The notes: a model not told the origin generated them from the letters alone. Shown: positions 7,790 through 16,245, counted from the first letter of the stretch. The stretch is 44,456 nucleotides of DNA from Atopobiaceae bacterium (GCA_017510785.1 JAFWMH010000039.1:1-44456), one strand, 5' to 3'. Numbers and translations: made by a program.

Positions 7790-8407
7790 CTACCGCGCCT
7801 GAGCCGCCGCCGCACATGCATCCGCACGCGGAACGAACGTCGCCAGCATCTCGTTGCACTCGGCCTCAGCCGCCGCGGCAAATTCGCGGTCCTTGAGCGT
7901 CTTGGTATTCACGAACACGTTAACGCTAGCAGCCTCAAGCGCCGCACGACTCAAAATCGCCCCGCACGCTACGTCCGAAAGCAACATGCGCGAACCCTTT
8001 TGACCCATCTCCTCGAGCAGCTCGATGGCCTTGCACGACATACGCATCATTTCGAGTGGCGCCGCGCACGCCGCCTTCGTACAATCCTCAATAGTTTGCG
8101 CACGCTTTGGGTCGTCACGCGCGATGGCATACGCACGACTCAGCGGCTCGAAGGCATCGGCATCCTCCTGCACCAAATCCATGAAACGCTGCCGAACCTT
8201 CGTGGCCTCGGCGAGCATGCGCTGCACGTCGTCTTCCACCCCGGCATACGCCTTCTTGCCAACGGTATAGTTGCCCACCATCGAGCAAAGCGCAACGCCC
8301 AGCGCGCCTACAAGCGCCGCCGCGCCGCCGCCTCCCGGAACTGGCACCTTTGCCGCCAGCTCCTCGGCAAGCTTGTCGAACGTATGGTTTGTGAGTTTAG
8401 TCGCCAC
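7790..8407 (-). CDS. fchA: Methenyl-THF cyclohydrolase / formimido-THF cyclodeaminase
   Basis: This 205-residue protein has the stand-alone cyclodeaminase fold (FTCD_C). PVPGGGGAAALVGALGVAL near residue 23 and MVGNYTVGKKAY are the family signatures. Monofunctional FchA proteins of clostridia and acetogens convert methenyl-THF to 10-formyl-THF. Related proteins release ammonia from formimino-THF in histidine or purine breakdown. Gene neighbours fhs and folD favour the first role. The start is a GTG with AGGGGG 8 nt upstream. It lies between fhs (96-nt gap) and folD (15-nt gap). The name FchA is chosen on context; sequence alone does not separate the two activities. Confidence 0.87.
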   Translation of the reverse strand: MATKLTNHTFDKLAEELAAKVPVPGGGGAAALVGALGVALCSMVGNYTVGKKAYAGVEDDVQRMLAEATKVRQRFMDLVQEDADAFEPLSRAYAIARDDPKRAQTIEDCTKAACAAPLEMMRMSCKAIELLEEMGQKGSRMLLSDVACGAILSRAALEAASVNVFVNTKTLKDREFAAAAEAECNEMLATFVPRADACAAAAQAR

Positions 8408-8503
8408 TCTCGTAGCCCCCTGTCGTTTCGTACTCTTGTCTCCGTCCGGCCACGCAACTCACCTGGAGCACTCCTTCCGCCCGGCCAGATGCGCAACACC
8501 GCG

Positions 8504-10177
8504 CTAGAACAACCCGACGATGCGCCCGTCGTCCGTCACATCGATGCGCTCGGCAGCCGGCACGCGCGGAAGGCCCGGCATCGTCATGATGTCGCCCGTA
8601 AGCGCAACGATGAAGCCCGCACCTGCAGAAATCTTAAGCTCGCGAACGTTGAGCGTAAAGTCGTGTGGAGCGCCGAGCAACGTCGGGTCGTCGGAAAAGC
8701 TGTACTGCGTCTTCGCGACACAAATGGGCAGGTCGCCAAACCCGAGGCGTTCGAGCTCGGCAGCCTGCCTCGCCGCAGCTGGCAACAATAGCATGTGCTT
8801 GGCATGATATACCTTGTGAGCAATATCGTGCAACTTGCCATAAATCGACTGATTGAGCTCGTACGCAAAGCGGAAGTCGGCGGGCTCGTCGCACAGTCGC
8901 ACGACCTCCTCGGCCAGCGCGCGACCGCCTTCGCCACCCTTCGCCCACACTTCGCTCAGGGCAACGTTCACGCCAAGCTCCCGACACCTCGTCTCCACGA
9001 GGTCGAGTTCGGCCTTCGTGTCGGTGGGGAACGCGTTGATGGCCACGCAGCACGGCAAACCAAAAACGTCACGAATGTTGCTCACGTGCTGCAGCAGGTT
9101 GGGCATACCCGCCTCAAGCGCCTCGAGATTCTCTGTTGCGAGGTCGGCTCGCGGCACGCCACCGTTGTACTTGAGCGCCCGAACCGTCGCTACAACAACG
9201 ACGGCATTCGGCACGAGGCCCGTCGCGCGACACTTGATGTCGATGAACTTCTCTGCGCCGAGATCTGCACCGAAGCCCGCTTCCGTTACCACGTAGTCGG
9301 CCATCTTCATGGCTGTGGTCGTTGCCATAACCGAGTTGCAGCCGTGGGCGATGTTTGCGAAGGGACCGCCGTGCACGAACGCCGGGTTGTGCTCGAGCGT
9401 TTGCACGAGGTTCGGCTTGATGGCGTCCTTGAGCAGCGCCGCACACGCGCCCTCGGCTTTGAGGTCGTGCACCGTGACGGGCTTGCGATCGAAGGTGTAG
9501 GCCACCACCATGCGTCCGAGACGCGCCTTGAGGTCGGCAAGATCGGTGGCAAGGCAGAAGGCGGCCATAACCTCCGATGCCACCGTGATGTCGAATCCGT
9601 CCTCGCGCGGCATGCCGTTAACCACACCGCCCATGCCGTTCACCACGTTGCGCAGCTGGCGGTCGTTCATATCCACGCAACGGCGCCAAAGGATACGGCG
9701 CGGGTCGATGTTAAGCTTGTTGTCCCATTTTATGTGGTTGTCGAGCATCGCGGCGATGAGGTTGTTCGCCGCACCGATGGCATGGAAGTCGCCCGTGAAG
9801 TGCAGGTTTATGTCCTCCATGGGCACGACCTGTGCATGTCCGCCGCCCGCCGCGCCGCCCTTAATGCCAAACACCGGGCCCAGGCTCGGCTCGCGCAAGC
9901 AGAGCATCGTTTGTCTGCCGGTAAGGTTGAGCGCGTCTGCCAGACCAACCGAGGTCGTCGTTTTGCCCTCTCCGGCGGGCGTCGGATTGATTGCCGTCAC
10001 CAAAATGAGCTTCGCGCGCGCGGGCATGGCAGCCATGGAGTGGATGTCTACCTTCGCCTTGTACCGACCGTAATGCTCCAGCTGCTCGCTGGCCAGGCCG
10101 ACCTTCGCGGCAACCTCGGATATGGGAAGCATCGTTGCTTCCTGTGCGATTTCGATGTCGCTCTTAATCTCTGCCAT
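8504..10177 (-). CDS. fhs: Formate--tetrahydrofolate ligase
   Basis: This 557-residue cytosolic enzyme joins formate to THF with ATP to give 10-formyl-THF. The length matches the family (about 555-560). The P-loop-like [14 protein letters not shown] is near residues 65-80, followed by [20 protein letters not shown], the highly conserved formyl-phosphate/THF region. [13 protein letters not shown] and [16 protein letters not shown] sequence (here [12 protein letters not shown]) are also canonical. The ATG at 10177 has AAAGGA 7 nt upstream; a GTG two codons earlier is too close to that site. It is first in the fhs-fchA-folD operon, with TATAAT about 30 nt upstream. In acetogens and purine fermenters this set forms the methyl branch or its reverse. 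Confidence 0.97.
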   Translation of the reverse strand: MAEIKSDIEIAQEATMLPISEVAAKVGLASEQLEHYGRYKAKVDIHSMAAMPARAKLILVTAINPTPAGEGKTTTSVGLADALNLTGRQTMLCLREPSLGPVFGIKGGAAGGGHAQVVPMEDINLHFTGDFHAIGAANNLIAAMLDNHIKWDNKLNIDPRRILWRRCVDMNDRQLRNVVNGMGGVVNGMPREDGFDITVASEVMAAFCLATDLADLKARLGRMVVAYTFDRKPVTVHDLKAEGACAALLKDAIKPNLVQTLEHNPAFVHGGPFANIAHGCNSVMATTTAMKMADYVVTEAGFGADLGAEKFIDIKCRATGLVPNAVVVVATVRALKYNGGVPRADLATENLEALEAGMPNLLQHVSNIRDVFGLPCCVAINAFPTDTKAELDLVETRCRELGVNVALSEVWAKGGEGGRALAEEVVRLCDEPADFRFAYELNQSIYGKLHDIAHKVYHAKHMLLLPAAARQAAELERLGFGDLPICVAKTQYSFSDDPTLLGAPHDFTLNVRELKISAGAGFIVALTGDIMTMPGLPRVPAAERIDVTDDGRIVGLF

Positions 10178-10206
10178 CGTCACGTCCTTTCGTTATTGCG
10201 AAGCTC

Positions 10207-10212
10207 ATTATA
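10207..10212 (-). promoter_or_regulatory. -10 box of the fhs-fchA-folD operon
   Basis: A perfect TATAAT on the minus strand lies 30 bases upstream of the fhs ATG. No clear -35 stands at the right spacing (TCTCAT at 17 bp). A small hairpin with arms CGGGA and TCCCG is just upstream. No THF riboswitch fold was recognised. Confidence 0.45.
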
Positions 10213-10271
10213 CGCATGAATGCATCGGGATGAGAGAAACTCCCGGTAAAGTTTGTCGCAGGAGTTCTGCT

Positions 10272-10355
10272 GGGGTGTCGGCCTCAACGCACCGGCCTGG
10301 GATGTCGGCCTCGGGGTGTCGGCCTCAACGCACCGGCCTGGGGGTGTCGGCCTAG
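10272..10355. repeat. 41-bp-period GC-rich tandem repeat
   Basis: A 30-bp block beginning GGGGTGTCGGCCTC and ending CACCGGCCTGGG occurs at 10272 and again identically at 10313. A third partial copy (GGGGTGTCGGCCTAGG) starts at 10341. The spacer between full copies (ATGTCGGCCTC) is itself a partial copy. It lies between the fhs promoter and the end of the cyclo-ligase gene. Confidence 0.75.
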
Positions 10356-11008
10356 GAAAGCCAATCCCGCGCATGGCATCCGTGCTCCGTTACGACCATG
10401 TCCACCGCAGCGTCGTGCGGCTCGAGCAAGCCACGCAACGCCAAGTCATCGAACAGGAATCCGCTTCGGCACAGTCCCACCGTGGTGCCGGTGAAGTCGC
10501 AGATAAAACCATCGTAAAAGCCTCCGCCGTAGCCCAGCCTAAACCCGCGCGCGTCAAACGCGAGGCCGGGAACAAGTGCTATGGAGCCGGCGAAGGGGGC
10601 GTCGGTGGGAGCGTCATTGCGGGCGACGCCGCGCCCGTCGGCACGGCCACCGCCGCCGCCACGAGCATCAATCTCACGATGAAGATGCGGCACAGGTTCC
10701 TCCACGCCGAACGAGCTCTTCTGCAACCCGTCGAACGACTCCACGGCATACCAACGCATGCTCCGTGTGCCGGGCACGCAGCGAGGCAGCGCGACGACCT
10801 TGTCTGCTTTCCAAGCCTCTTCAATAAGAGCCCTCGTCGATACCTCCGCGCCGAACGAGAGATACGTATATACCATGTGTGCCCTTTGCCACGCGTCGAG
10901 TGCGAGCACAGCCTTGGCAATTGTCTCATCGATGCTTCGACGCTCACTTGCACACATCGCGCTTCGTTCGTGTCGAAACGCAATTCGCGCCTCTTCTTTG
11001 TTGAGCAT
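10352..11008 (-). CDS. 5-formyltetrahydrofolate cyclo-ligase
   Basis: This 218-residue enzyme of the 5-FCL/MTHFS family uses ATP to convert 5-formyl-THF to 5,10-methenyl-THF, returning stored folate to the one-carbon pool served by the neighbouring fhs operon. It begins KEEARIAFRHERSAM (substrate/ATP-binding helix). The core has VALPRCVPGTRSM, then LVPGLAFDARGFRLGYGGGF, whose GYGGGFYD at about 159-166 is the family's last signature. Family members are usually about 180-200 residues. The excess is a glycine/arginine-rich low-complexity insert at about 113-139 (DARGGGGGRADGRG). It lies upstream of fhs on the same strand, but the repeat-filled 170-bp gap and the fhs -10 suggest separate transcription. 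Confidence 0.9.
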   Translation of the reverse strand: MLNKEEARIAFRHERSAMCASERRSIDETIAKAVLALDAWQRAHMVYTYLSFGAEVSTRALIEEAWKADKVVALPRCVPGTRSMRWYAVESFDGLQKSSFGVEEPVPHLHREIDARGGGGGRADGRGVARNDAPTDAPFAGSIALVPGLAFDARGFRLGYGGGFYDGFICDFTGTTVGLCRSGFLFDDLALRGLLEPHDAAVDMVVTEHGCHARDWLS

Positions 11009-11238
11009 GTTTCCTCACTCTGCGTGGGTTATGGGTTGCTCCCCTGTGTGGGCTGCTCCAGTATGGGTTGCTTGCCATGGCATATAGGCAGGTCTTCACA
11101 TCGCGCGCTGGGCAGGTCTCTTGCGCAGGCGTTTCCGTTCTGCGAAATAACGCCGCCCGTTTGCACCAACGAGTAGTATAAACACTTGCGCCGCACTTTG
11201 CGCGCAAAACCGTTTTCGGCAAACTTAAGGAGAACGTC

Positions 11239-11625
11239 ATGCACGACGACAACTGCATCTTTTGCAAACTGGCATCGGGCGAGATTCCCACCAACAAAGT
11301 GTACGAGGACGACCAATGCATCGCATTTCGCGACATGGAACCGTTGATGCCCACCCATGTGCTCATCATTCCGAAGGACCATTATCGCGACATTACCGAT
11401 GACGTGCCACCCGCGACGCTTGGCCACTGCTTCTCCGTAGTGAAAACAATCGCCGAGCAGGAAAAGCTCGTCAACGGCTTCCGAATTCTCGTGAACACAG
11501 GCGACGACGCAAGCCAAAGCGTTAAGCACTTTCACATTCACATCCTTGGCGGCGGACACATGCCACGACCGAACGACCAGGACTGGGGCGAGTTCGCAAC
11601 AAACGCCAACAAGTTCTACGAGTAG
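11239..11625 (+). CDS. HIT-family (HinT-like) nucleotide hydrolase
   Basis: This 128-residue histidine-triad protein most likely hydrolyses purine nucleotide phosphoramidates such as AMP-lysine or AMP-NH2. The N-terminus DDNCIFCKLASGEIPTNKVY and the mid part HVLIIPKDHY are typical of bacterial HinT. The active-site triad is KHFHIHILGGG near residues 98-108. The start is supported by TTAAGGAG 6 nt upstream. It stands alone, divergent from the folate block. TATAAA near 11174 is a possible -10. The C-terminal extension RPNDQDWGEF is a little longer than in E. coli HinT. Confidence 0.93.
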   Translation: MHDDNCIFCKLASGEIPTNKVYEDDQCIAFRDMEPLMPTHVLIIPKDHYRDITDDVPPATLGHCFSVVKTIAEQEKLVNGFRILVNTGDDASQSVKHFHIHILGGGHMPRPNDQDWGEFATNANKFYE

Positions 11626-11856
11626 GGGCATAGCTCTCGCTTTTTATCTCCAAGCTTGGCATCAACAATTGCATAGGTAGCTCCGCTAGATGCAACGGGT
11701 TGCCACCATATAAACTATACGTGGAAACGCTGTAACGCAGCGGTCTCACGAAGCATAGTCTTAAAATGTCCGGCCACCACGATGCATTAGTAGCGTCCCT
11801 CACCGGCCAAGCCCACGCCGATGCGATGAGGAATCCAGGGGTTTCGATGGCTAGCT

Positions 11857-12086
11857 CGGAATCGCAAGCCCACATTTCGAAATCGCGCGCTTTCGCGCCG
11901 AAATCGCAAGCCTACGTATCGGAATCGCGGACTCACGCACCGAATTCGCAGGCCACGCACCGAAATCGCAAGCGCACGCATCCACATTGCAGGGTCTCGG
12001 ACCGAAATCGCAAGCTCGCACCTCGAAACCGCGGGTTCTTGCATAGGAATCGCGGCCTAGCGTCCCAAAATCGTAGACTCTCGCGA
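11857..12086. repeat. 21-bp tandem array, about 11 degenerate units
   Basis: Units begin at 11857, 11878, 11899, 11920, 11941 (20 bp), 11961, 11982, 12003, 12024, 12045 and 12066. The consensus starts CGAAATCGCAAGC and ends near CACGCAC. Because the period is a multiple of three, frames on both strands stay open. They encode heptads such as SQAYVSE on plus and VGLRFR-like on minus, but the 20-bp unit breaks every frame and no ribosome-binding site or domain is seen. It is treated as non-coding minisatellite DNA. The stretch 11626-11856 between the HIT gene and this array holds nothing recognisable. Confidence 0.75.
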
Positions 12087-12111
12087 GGTCCGACGGCCGA
12101 CACATAAAATT

Positions 12112-12293
12112 TAGTGGGCACGTAGTTTTGAACGCCCGTACAAAACCCCAGCTCACGTAACTTTTACCATAAATGTCGCAACATCACGTGCCCACTGTGT
12201 ATTTTAGCCAGTGGGCACGTAATATTACAGTACTTATGAAGGCAACTCCATCAACTGGTGTTTTGCAAAACTTTCAAAACTACGTGCCCACTA
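12112..12293. repeat. Nested inverted-repeat element, four copies of GTGGGCACGT
   Basis: A perfect 21-bp inverted repeat forms the ends (12112-12132 and 12273-12293), starting TAGTGGGCACGTAG on the left. Inside, ACGTGCCCACTG (12186-12197) and CAGTGGGCACGT (12209-12220) make a perfect 12-bp hairpin with an 11-nt loop. All four arms contain the same decamer, arranged forward, reverse, forward, reverse. The element is markedly AT-richer than its surroundings. No ORF or transposase is inside. It could be a miniature transposable element, a cluster of regulator sites or a structured RNA. Confidence 0.8.
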
Positions 12294-12507
12294 TTTTTTA
12301 TATCAAGCATGCAATACACGCAGTAAAGTCGCAACATCCCATCCCCACAGCTCATTTTCGGACAGATTCCGCACGATTCGCCCCCTTCGCAACCTGAATT
12401 GCGCCGTACCAGCGTCCGAAGTCGAGATTCTCTCATGATTGAAGTACCTGACGCCACCACGAAAGCTTTCGGAATCAAACCAATACAACAGACCAATACA
12501 ACAGAGT
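12294..12507. other. Gap without recognisable genes
   Basis: The stretch contains only short open frames without ribosome-binding sites. A 12-bp direct repeat (CAATACAACAGA) occurs at about 12480 and 12494. Nothing else was recognised. Confidence 0.4.
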
Positions 12508-12551
12508 GCATGCGAAAACGGCCCACCATGTGATGGGCCGTTTTCGCATGC
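12508..12551. terminator. Perfect 18-bp hairpin
   Basis: Arms GCATGCGAAAACGGCCCA and TGGGCCGTTTTCGCATGC pair perfectly around an 8-nt loop. The A-tract and T-tract are inside the stem (GAAAACGG / CCGTTTTC), so it can act as an intrinsic terminator in both directions. On the minus strand it lies about 285 nt after the YdcF-type gene. The 12552-12834 stretch between them shows nothing recognisable. Confidence 0.75.
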
Positions 12552-12834
12552 CTTTACTCGATCACGTTCGGGCGCTTCAGAACACCGGCCTCATCTGCAG
12601 CACTTTCGAACGATCAGCTGCGATTCTGGCAATCCAAGGCCCGAGCGCCTCCCGCGCCTGCCCCTAAAGAACGGTCAAATCGGGGACTTGCCCAGAGAAA
12701 CAGCCACACGCAGTTCAGCAGGTCCAATACCTGTTTGATCTATGTCCGCCAGACCACGGACGGAGCACTTGACTCTTGAGTGGAAGGGCGCCGCGCAGGG
12801 CCGCAGGGTGCGTAGGTTATTGTCTAACGGTTCC

Positions 12835-13767
12835 TTAAATGCCCTTGCGCAGCGCCTCAATATCCGACTCAGGAAGCTGCAACATCTGAGCAATCTGCAT
12901 CACGGCAATGCGATCGTCATGCTCGTAGCGAGGGTCGCTGTTAACAACATTAGCGCAATAATTCGCAACGATCTGCGGCGCATAACCCGTCTGCTGGCTC
13001 ATAATTGCAGTCATCGCGTTGTAGTCCGCCTGACCCCAACGTTGATGATACCCCGACGTCACGATGGTCATCGTTTGACAACCGTTCTGCTGCATAATAT
13101 GCAGCGTATTGATGGCGTTCTCGGCCGTCGTCCGCGCACGCTCGTCCACAAGAATCCTCGACTCGTCAATGCCGCACACGTTAACGAGATAATCCCTCAT
13201 CATGCCCGCCTCGGTATGGTTCTCGGGATTGTTCTGCCCCGTCGCACCACCCGAACAAACAAGCACCGTATTCGGGTACGAACGTGCCGCAGCGGCCGCT
13301 GCCTCGCAACGCGCCTTGAGCTCGTCGGCCATCTCGCCGTTCTTGAGCTCGTATCCCAGCACTACGAACGCATGCGTAGGACTATCCACGATTGCCGTGC
13401 CCTGCAGCTCCGTTGCGTACTCCCCGCCCGAATGCAAAAACAACTGATAGTTCGGGTCGAGATAAACCGCCTTCCAATGGTTTGCAATCGACGATGCAAT
13501 GGCGTAGTTCTGCGCATTCTCCGACTGAATCTGCGCCAAATCGGCATCGATGGCCTGGTTCGCCTCAGCGGAGGGCGTTTCGTGCGCGGCCACCAAATCG
13601 GAAAGCAGCCGGCCCATGCTCGTGAGCTGTACCTGCGGTGAAGCCTCTTGCACCGCAGAGGCACTCGCCGAATCCGCAGGCTGACCGTTCGAGCAACCCA
13701 CAGCGAGCACCGCAAACAAGGCCACGACAACTAGCGCGACAACAAACGTATGCTTCCTGTTCTTCAT
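12835..13767 (-). CDS. YdcF/SanA-type (DUF218) lipoprotein
   Basis: This 310-residue protein has a lipoprotein signal: basic MKNRKH, a hydrophobic stretch and the lipobox LAVGC with Cys near 25, so it should be anchored on the outer face of the membrane. The DUF218/YdcF fold follows from about residue 130. HAFVVLGYEL is strand 1, VLVCSGGATG is the second motif, and TEAGMMRDYLVNVCGIDESRILVDERARTTAENA is represented by SRILVDERARTTAENA. Family members (SanA, ElyC, YdcF) are linked to envelope integrity, but their chemistry is unknown. Residues about 26-125 are poorly conserved. The start at 13767 follows AAAGG 10 nt upstream; the frame is open to 13893 but without support. Confidence 0.83.
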   Translation of the reverse strand: MKNRKHTFVVALVVVALFAVLAVGCSNGQPADSASASAVQEASPQVQLTSMGRLLSDLVAAHETPSAEANQAIDADLAQIQSENAQNYAIASSIANHWKAVYLDPNYQLFLHSGGEYATELQGTAIVDSPTHAFVVLGYELKNGEMADELKARCEAAAAAARSYPNTVLVCSGGATGQNNPENHTEAGMMRDYLVNVCGIDESRILVDERARTTAENAINTLHIMQQNGCQTMTIVTSGYHQRWGQADYNAMTAIMSQQTGYAPQIVANYCANVVNSDPRYEHDDRIAVMQIAQMLQLPESDIEALRKGI

Positions 13768-14053
13768 GCGATAATACCTTTCTTTATTCTCAAACATTGC
13801 GGGACGTACCCAGAAGGTAATCATACCATCTCTCTTCGGGGCACCGTCCAGGAGGCACCCATCTCGCAATCCAAAAACAAATGATACCGCCACCCCACAC
13901 AGCGGGCGCAGCTTGTCTCATAGCACCTCTGTTCAACTTTTCCTTCCCATGGCCCCACGGCGTCCATGCCCCACGGCGTACCGCCCAGGACGTATTCGGA
14001 CGAAAAAACGGCCTCTGCAAATCGCGGGGAGCAGAATCGTACGGAACATCGAC
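13768..14053. other. Gap with a short duplicated motif before the 72-bp array
   Basis: No gene is seen. The string CCTCTGCAAxTC occurs twice (about 14012 and 14052). The segment 14037-14061, reading TCGTACGGAAC then ATCGACC and TGCAA, recurs inverted at the far edge of the second 72-bp array near 44184-44208. Confidence 0.45.
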
Positions 14054-14305
14054 CTCTGCAAGTCAGCATTACCAACGATGGGTGTCAAATGTGCCATATG
14101 GCAGACAAAACCAAGGGCAAAATGTCCCAAACGGCACCCTTTACCAACAATGGGTGCCAAAAGTGCCATATGGCGAACGAAAACGCAGGCAAATTGTCCC
14201 AAACGGCACCCATTACCAACAATGGGTGCCAAAAGTGCCATATGGCGAACGAAAACGCGGGCAAAGTGTCCCAAACGGCACCCATAGCCAACGTTGGGTG
14301 CCAAA
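14054..14305. repeat. 72-bp tandem repeat array, copy A
   Basis: Four 36-nt repeats start at 14054 (degenerate left half), 14126, 14198 and 14270. They are separated by 36-nt segments, giving an exact 72-bp period. The repeat begins CCCAAACGGC and contains a perfect hairpin with arms GGCACCCATT and AATGGGTGCC around ACCAAC. The intervening segments are almost identical to each other (GTGCCATATGGC, then GAAAACGCGGGCAAA), so they are not CRISPR spacers. They carry their own palindrome GCCATATGGC. All six frames stay fairly open because 72 is divisible by three, but there is no start signal. The same unit recurs at 43949-44181. Confidence 0.85.
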
Positions 14306-14426
14306 TACAACATACGGAAGCCCAAGGCCCGTCGCGGCAGGCAGGCGTCCACGTCGGTCTGTCCTCGCAATATCCGCGGCAGATCAGGCCACCCGTCGCG
14401 GCTGGCTAGGCGGCGGCACTGGCAAG

Positions 14427-15953
14427 CTAGGCGCTGGTATTGGAACCGCCCGCGCTTGTCCCGCTCGTGCCGGGCTTCGCGGGAGGCTCTCCGGCCGCAC
14501 CCGAACCACCAGCACTTGTCCCGCTCTCGCCGGGTTTCGCAGGCGGCTCGCCACCAGCAGGCGGCTCGCCACCAGCGCCGGGACCACCAGCACCTGGCCC
14601 GCCCTCGCCAGGCTTTTCAGGCGGCTCGCCGCCAGCGCCAGGACCGCCCGTCGACTCGCTCACTTTGGCCTCGATGGCCTCGCCCGTCGAAGCGGCGCCT
14701 TCCTCGTACGCGGCATCCCCCACCATAAGGGTGTGTCCGCCGAGCTTGATGGCATCGGTGCCGCACGTCAGGCTCGTGATGTTCGAGTCGCCCGAAAGCT
14801 CCCACGAGCAGCCATCTTCAAGCGACACATATACTTCGCCACCAGCGCCTTCGGGGTTTATCGCACCCACAAACGTCGAGCCCTTGCTCATGAGCAAGTT
14901 GAGGTGCGAGACCTCATCCACCAGCATGCGTCCTTCAATTTCCTGCGACCGTGCGTCAATCGTTACCTGACCGCCGTTGGAGCCTTCGTTGCCCCAACCC
15001 GCAGTAGCGGCTCGCAGGAAGTTCCCCTCCGCGTCCTCGTTTACGAACGTAGTCCCCTCAAGGCCAATGGTGCACACGGTGTTGTTCACGAAGAACACGT
15101 CGCCATTTCTATTGGTAATCGTGCTCCCCTCAGCCTTGAACGTTGCCTCGCCCTGCGCCGCATCACCGCTCATGGACTGATAAATCATTACGGCCTGATA
15201 CCAGTCCGACTTGTCGCTGTTCTTCGAGATGTTGTTCGCAATCAACTCACACCCACTCAAGAGCACCGAGTTCTTCCCCTCAACCACGACGCCCTGCGAC
15301 GACGTGGACTCAAGCCTGGCGTCCGATACCTTCACGTCGGCCGTCGAGTAAATCACCGGCGAGCCCACACCATCGCTGGTGTACGTGCCGCCCTTAACCT
15401 CCTGCAATCCGCCACCACGATCGGAGCGGATAGGCGCCGACGAGTTGCCCGTGGTATGGGCCGTCACATCGGTAGCGACGAGCTTGCCGCCACCCGTAAC
15501 CATAATGGCACCCGAGTTGTTCGAAACAGTCTCAATCGAGGAGTTGGCGATGTTAATCGTCGAGCCCTCGCCATAGCTGAACACGGCGTTCGCATGAGCC
15601 CCATCCGTGCTCACCGTCACGTCATCGAGGTTAATCGTCGCGCCCTCTTCGGCGTACACTGCGGCGTTCGTTCCGTAGAAGTCCGCCTCGTCGCCTTCGT
15701 CGTCGCCCGTCTTCACAACGTCTACTGCCTTGTATTCCGCCGTCTCAACGCTCACGGCGATGGCGTGTCCGCCGTTCGACGCATCCGTTATCGTCTCCCG
15801 TGCTCCCGTCGACGTGGACGCATCCGCGGCAACCGACTCGCCTGCAGCGCTGCCCGCTTCGCTTTGCGCCTGCGACGCGCATCCGGCAAGCATCGCCGCC
15901 ATCGAGGTCGCCATCGACAAAAAGCCTTTGCGTGTTACTGTGTACGTCTTCAT
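14427..15953 (-). CDS. Beta-helix-like surface lipoprotein with Pro/Gly-rich tail
   Basis: This 508-residue exported protein is not assigned to a named family. The N-terminus TRKGFLSMATSMAAMLAGC has a lipobox (AGC, Cys25) and a Tat-like RK-x-FL pattern. Residues about 60-410 are made of short repetitive strands (EGATINLDDVTV, EGSTINIANSSIE, GGGKLVATDVTAH, EGSTITNRNGDVFF), which suggests a right-handed parallel beta-helix as in adhesins and some carbohydrate-binding proteins. Residues about 430-508 are low complexity with repeated GAGGEPPxKPGE and GTSAGGS, possibly spanning the cell wall. The start ATG has AAAGGAG 7 nt upstream. It is upstream of array A and downstream of vanY on the same strand. 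Adhesion is inference. Confidence 0.8.
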   Translation of the reverse strand: MKTYTVTRKGFLSMATSMAAMLAGCASQAQSEAGSAAGESVAADASTSTGARETITDASNGGHAIAVSVETAEYKAVDVVKTGDDEGDEADFYGTNAAVYAEEGATINLDDVTVSTDGAHANAVFSYGEGSTINIANSSIETVSNNSGAIMVTGGGKLVATDVTAHTTGNSSAPIRSDRGGGLQEVKGGTYTSDGVGSPVIYSTADVKVSDARLESTSSQGVVVEGKNSVLLSGCELIANNISKNSDKSDWYQAVMIYQSMSGDAAQGEATFKAEGSTITNRNGDVFFVNNTVCTIGLEGTTFVNEDAEGNFLRAATAGWGNEGSNGGQVTIDARSQEIEGRMLVDEVSHLNLLMSKGSTFVGAINPEGAGGEVYVSLEDGCSWELSGDSNITSLTCGTDAIKLGGHTLMVGDAAYEEGAASTGEAIEAKVSESTGGPGAGGEPPEKPGEGGPGAGGPGAGGEPPAGGEPPAKPGESGTSAGGSGAAGEPPAKPGTSGTSAGGSNTSA

Positions 15954-16098
15954 TGCGTGCTCCTTTCGCTGGCATGGCGAAATCCTAACATGCCAACCTT
16001 AAAGCCACCATTGACGCACGAAGTCGCATAACGCTTCGATTTACCTTAAAGACCAAACACGCATATGTGATAAAACCTTACCTGTGATAAAATCCTAC

Positions 16099-16245
16099 GT
16101 CTTGCCCAAATACTCCTCCAGAGTAAACCCACCATTAGCGACTTTCCCTGTCGCAGGCGTCTCACCCAATAAGCCTCTACGCCTCGCCCAAATACTCCTC
16201 CAGTGTAAGCCCACTCTTGGTGATTTTCTCCGCATCGGGCGTTCC
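16099..16245 (-). repeat. Duplicated 3' end of the vanY-type gene
   Basis: A roughly 65-bp block at 16181-16245, which encodes the last residues TPDAEKITKSGLTLEEYLG of the carboxypeptidase, has a diverged copy 82 bp downstream at 16099-16163. The copy would encode TPATGKVANGGFTLEEYLG. It lies after the stop codon. An 18-bp direct repeat (TGTGATAAAA) also occurs at about 16066 and 16084. It may be the remnant of a second vanY-like gene or a slipped duplication. Confidence 0.65.

Noticed and set aside
8795..10219. Plus-strand ORF of 474 codons
   Set aside because: It is antisense to formate--THF ligase.
10184..10271. THF riboswitch before fhs
   Set aside because: The gene context fits, but no conserved core or pseudoknot pairing could be recognised in the short leader.
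11766..12107. Possible heptad-repeat protein on plus (and an 85-codon minus frame)
   Set aside because: There is no ribosome-binding site or domain, and a 20-bp unit interrupts the 21-bp periodicity so the heptad changes frame.
14054..14305. CRISPR array (36-nt repeats, 36-nt spacers)
   Set aside because: The spacers are almost identical to each other, the repeat has two arrays with matching intervening segments, and no cas gene is in the window.
13881..16031. Plus-strand ORF of 716 codons across the 72-bp array
   Set aside because: It mostly reads antisense to the beta-helix-like lipoprotein, which has a proper signal peptide and ribosome-binding site; the array part stays open only because its period is divisible by three.
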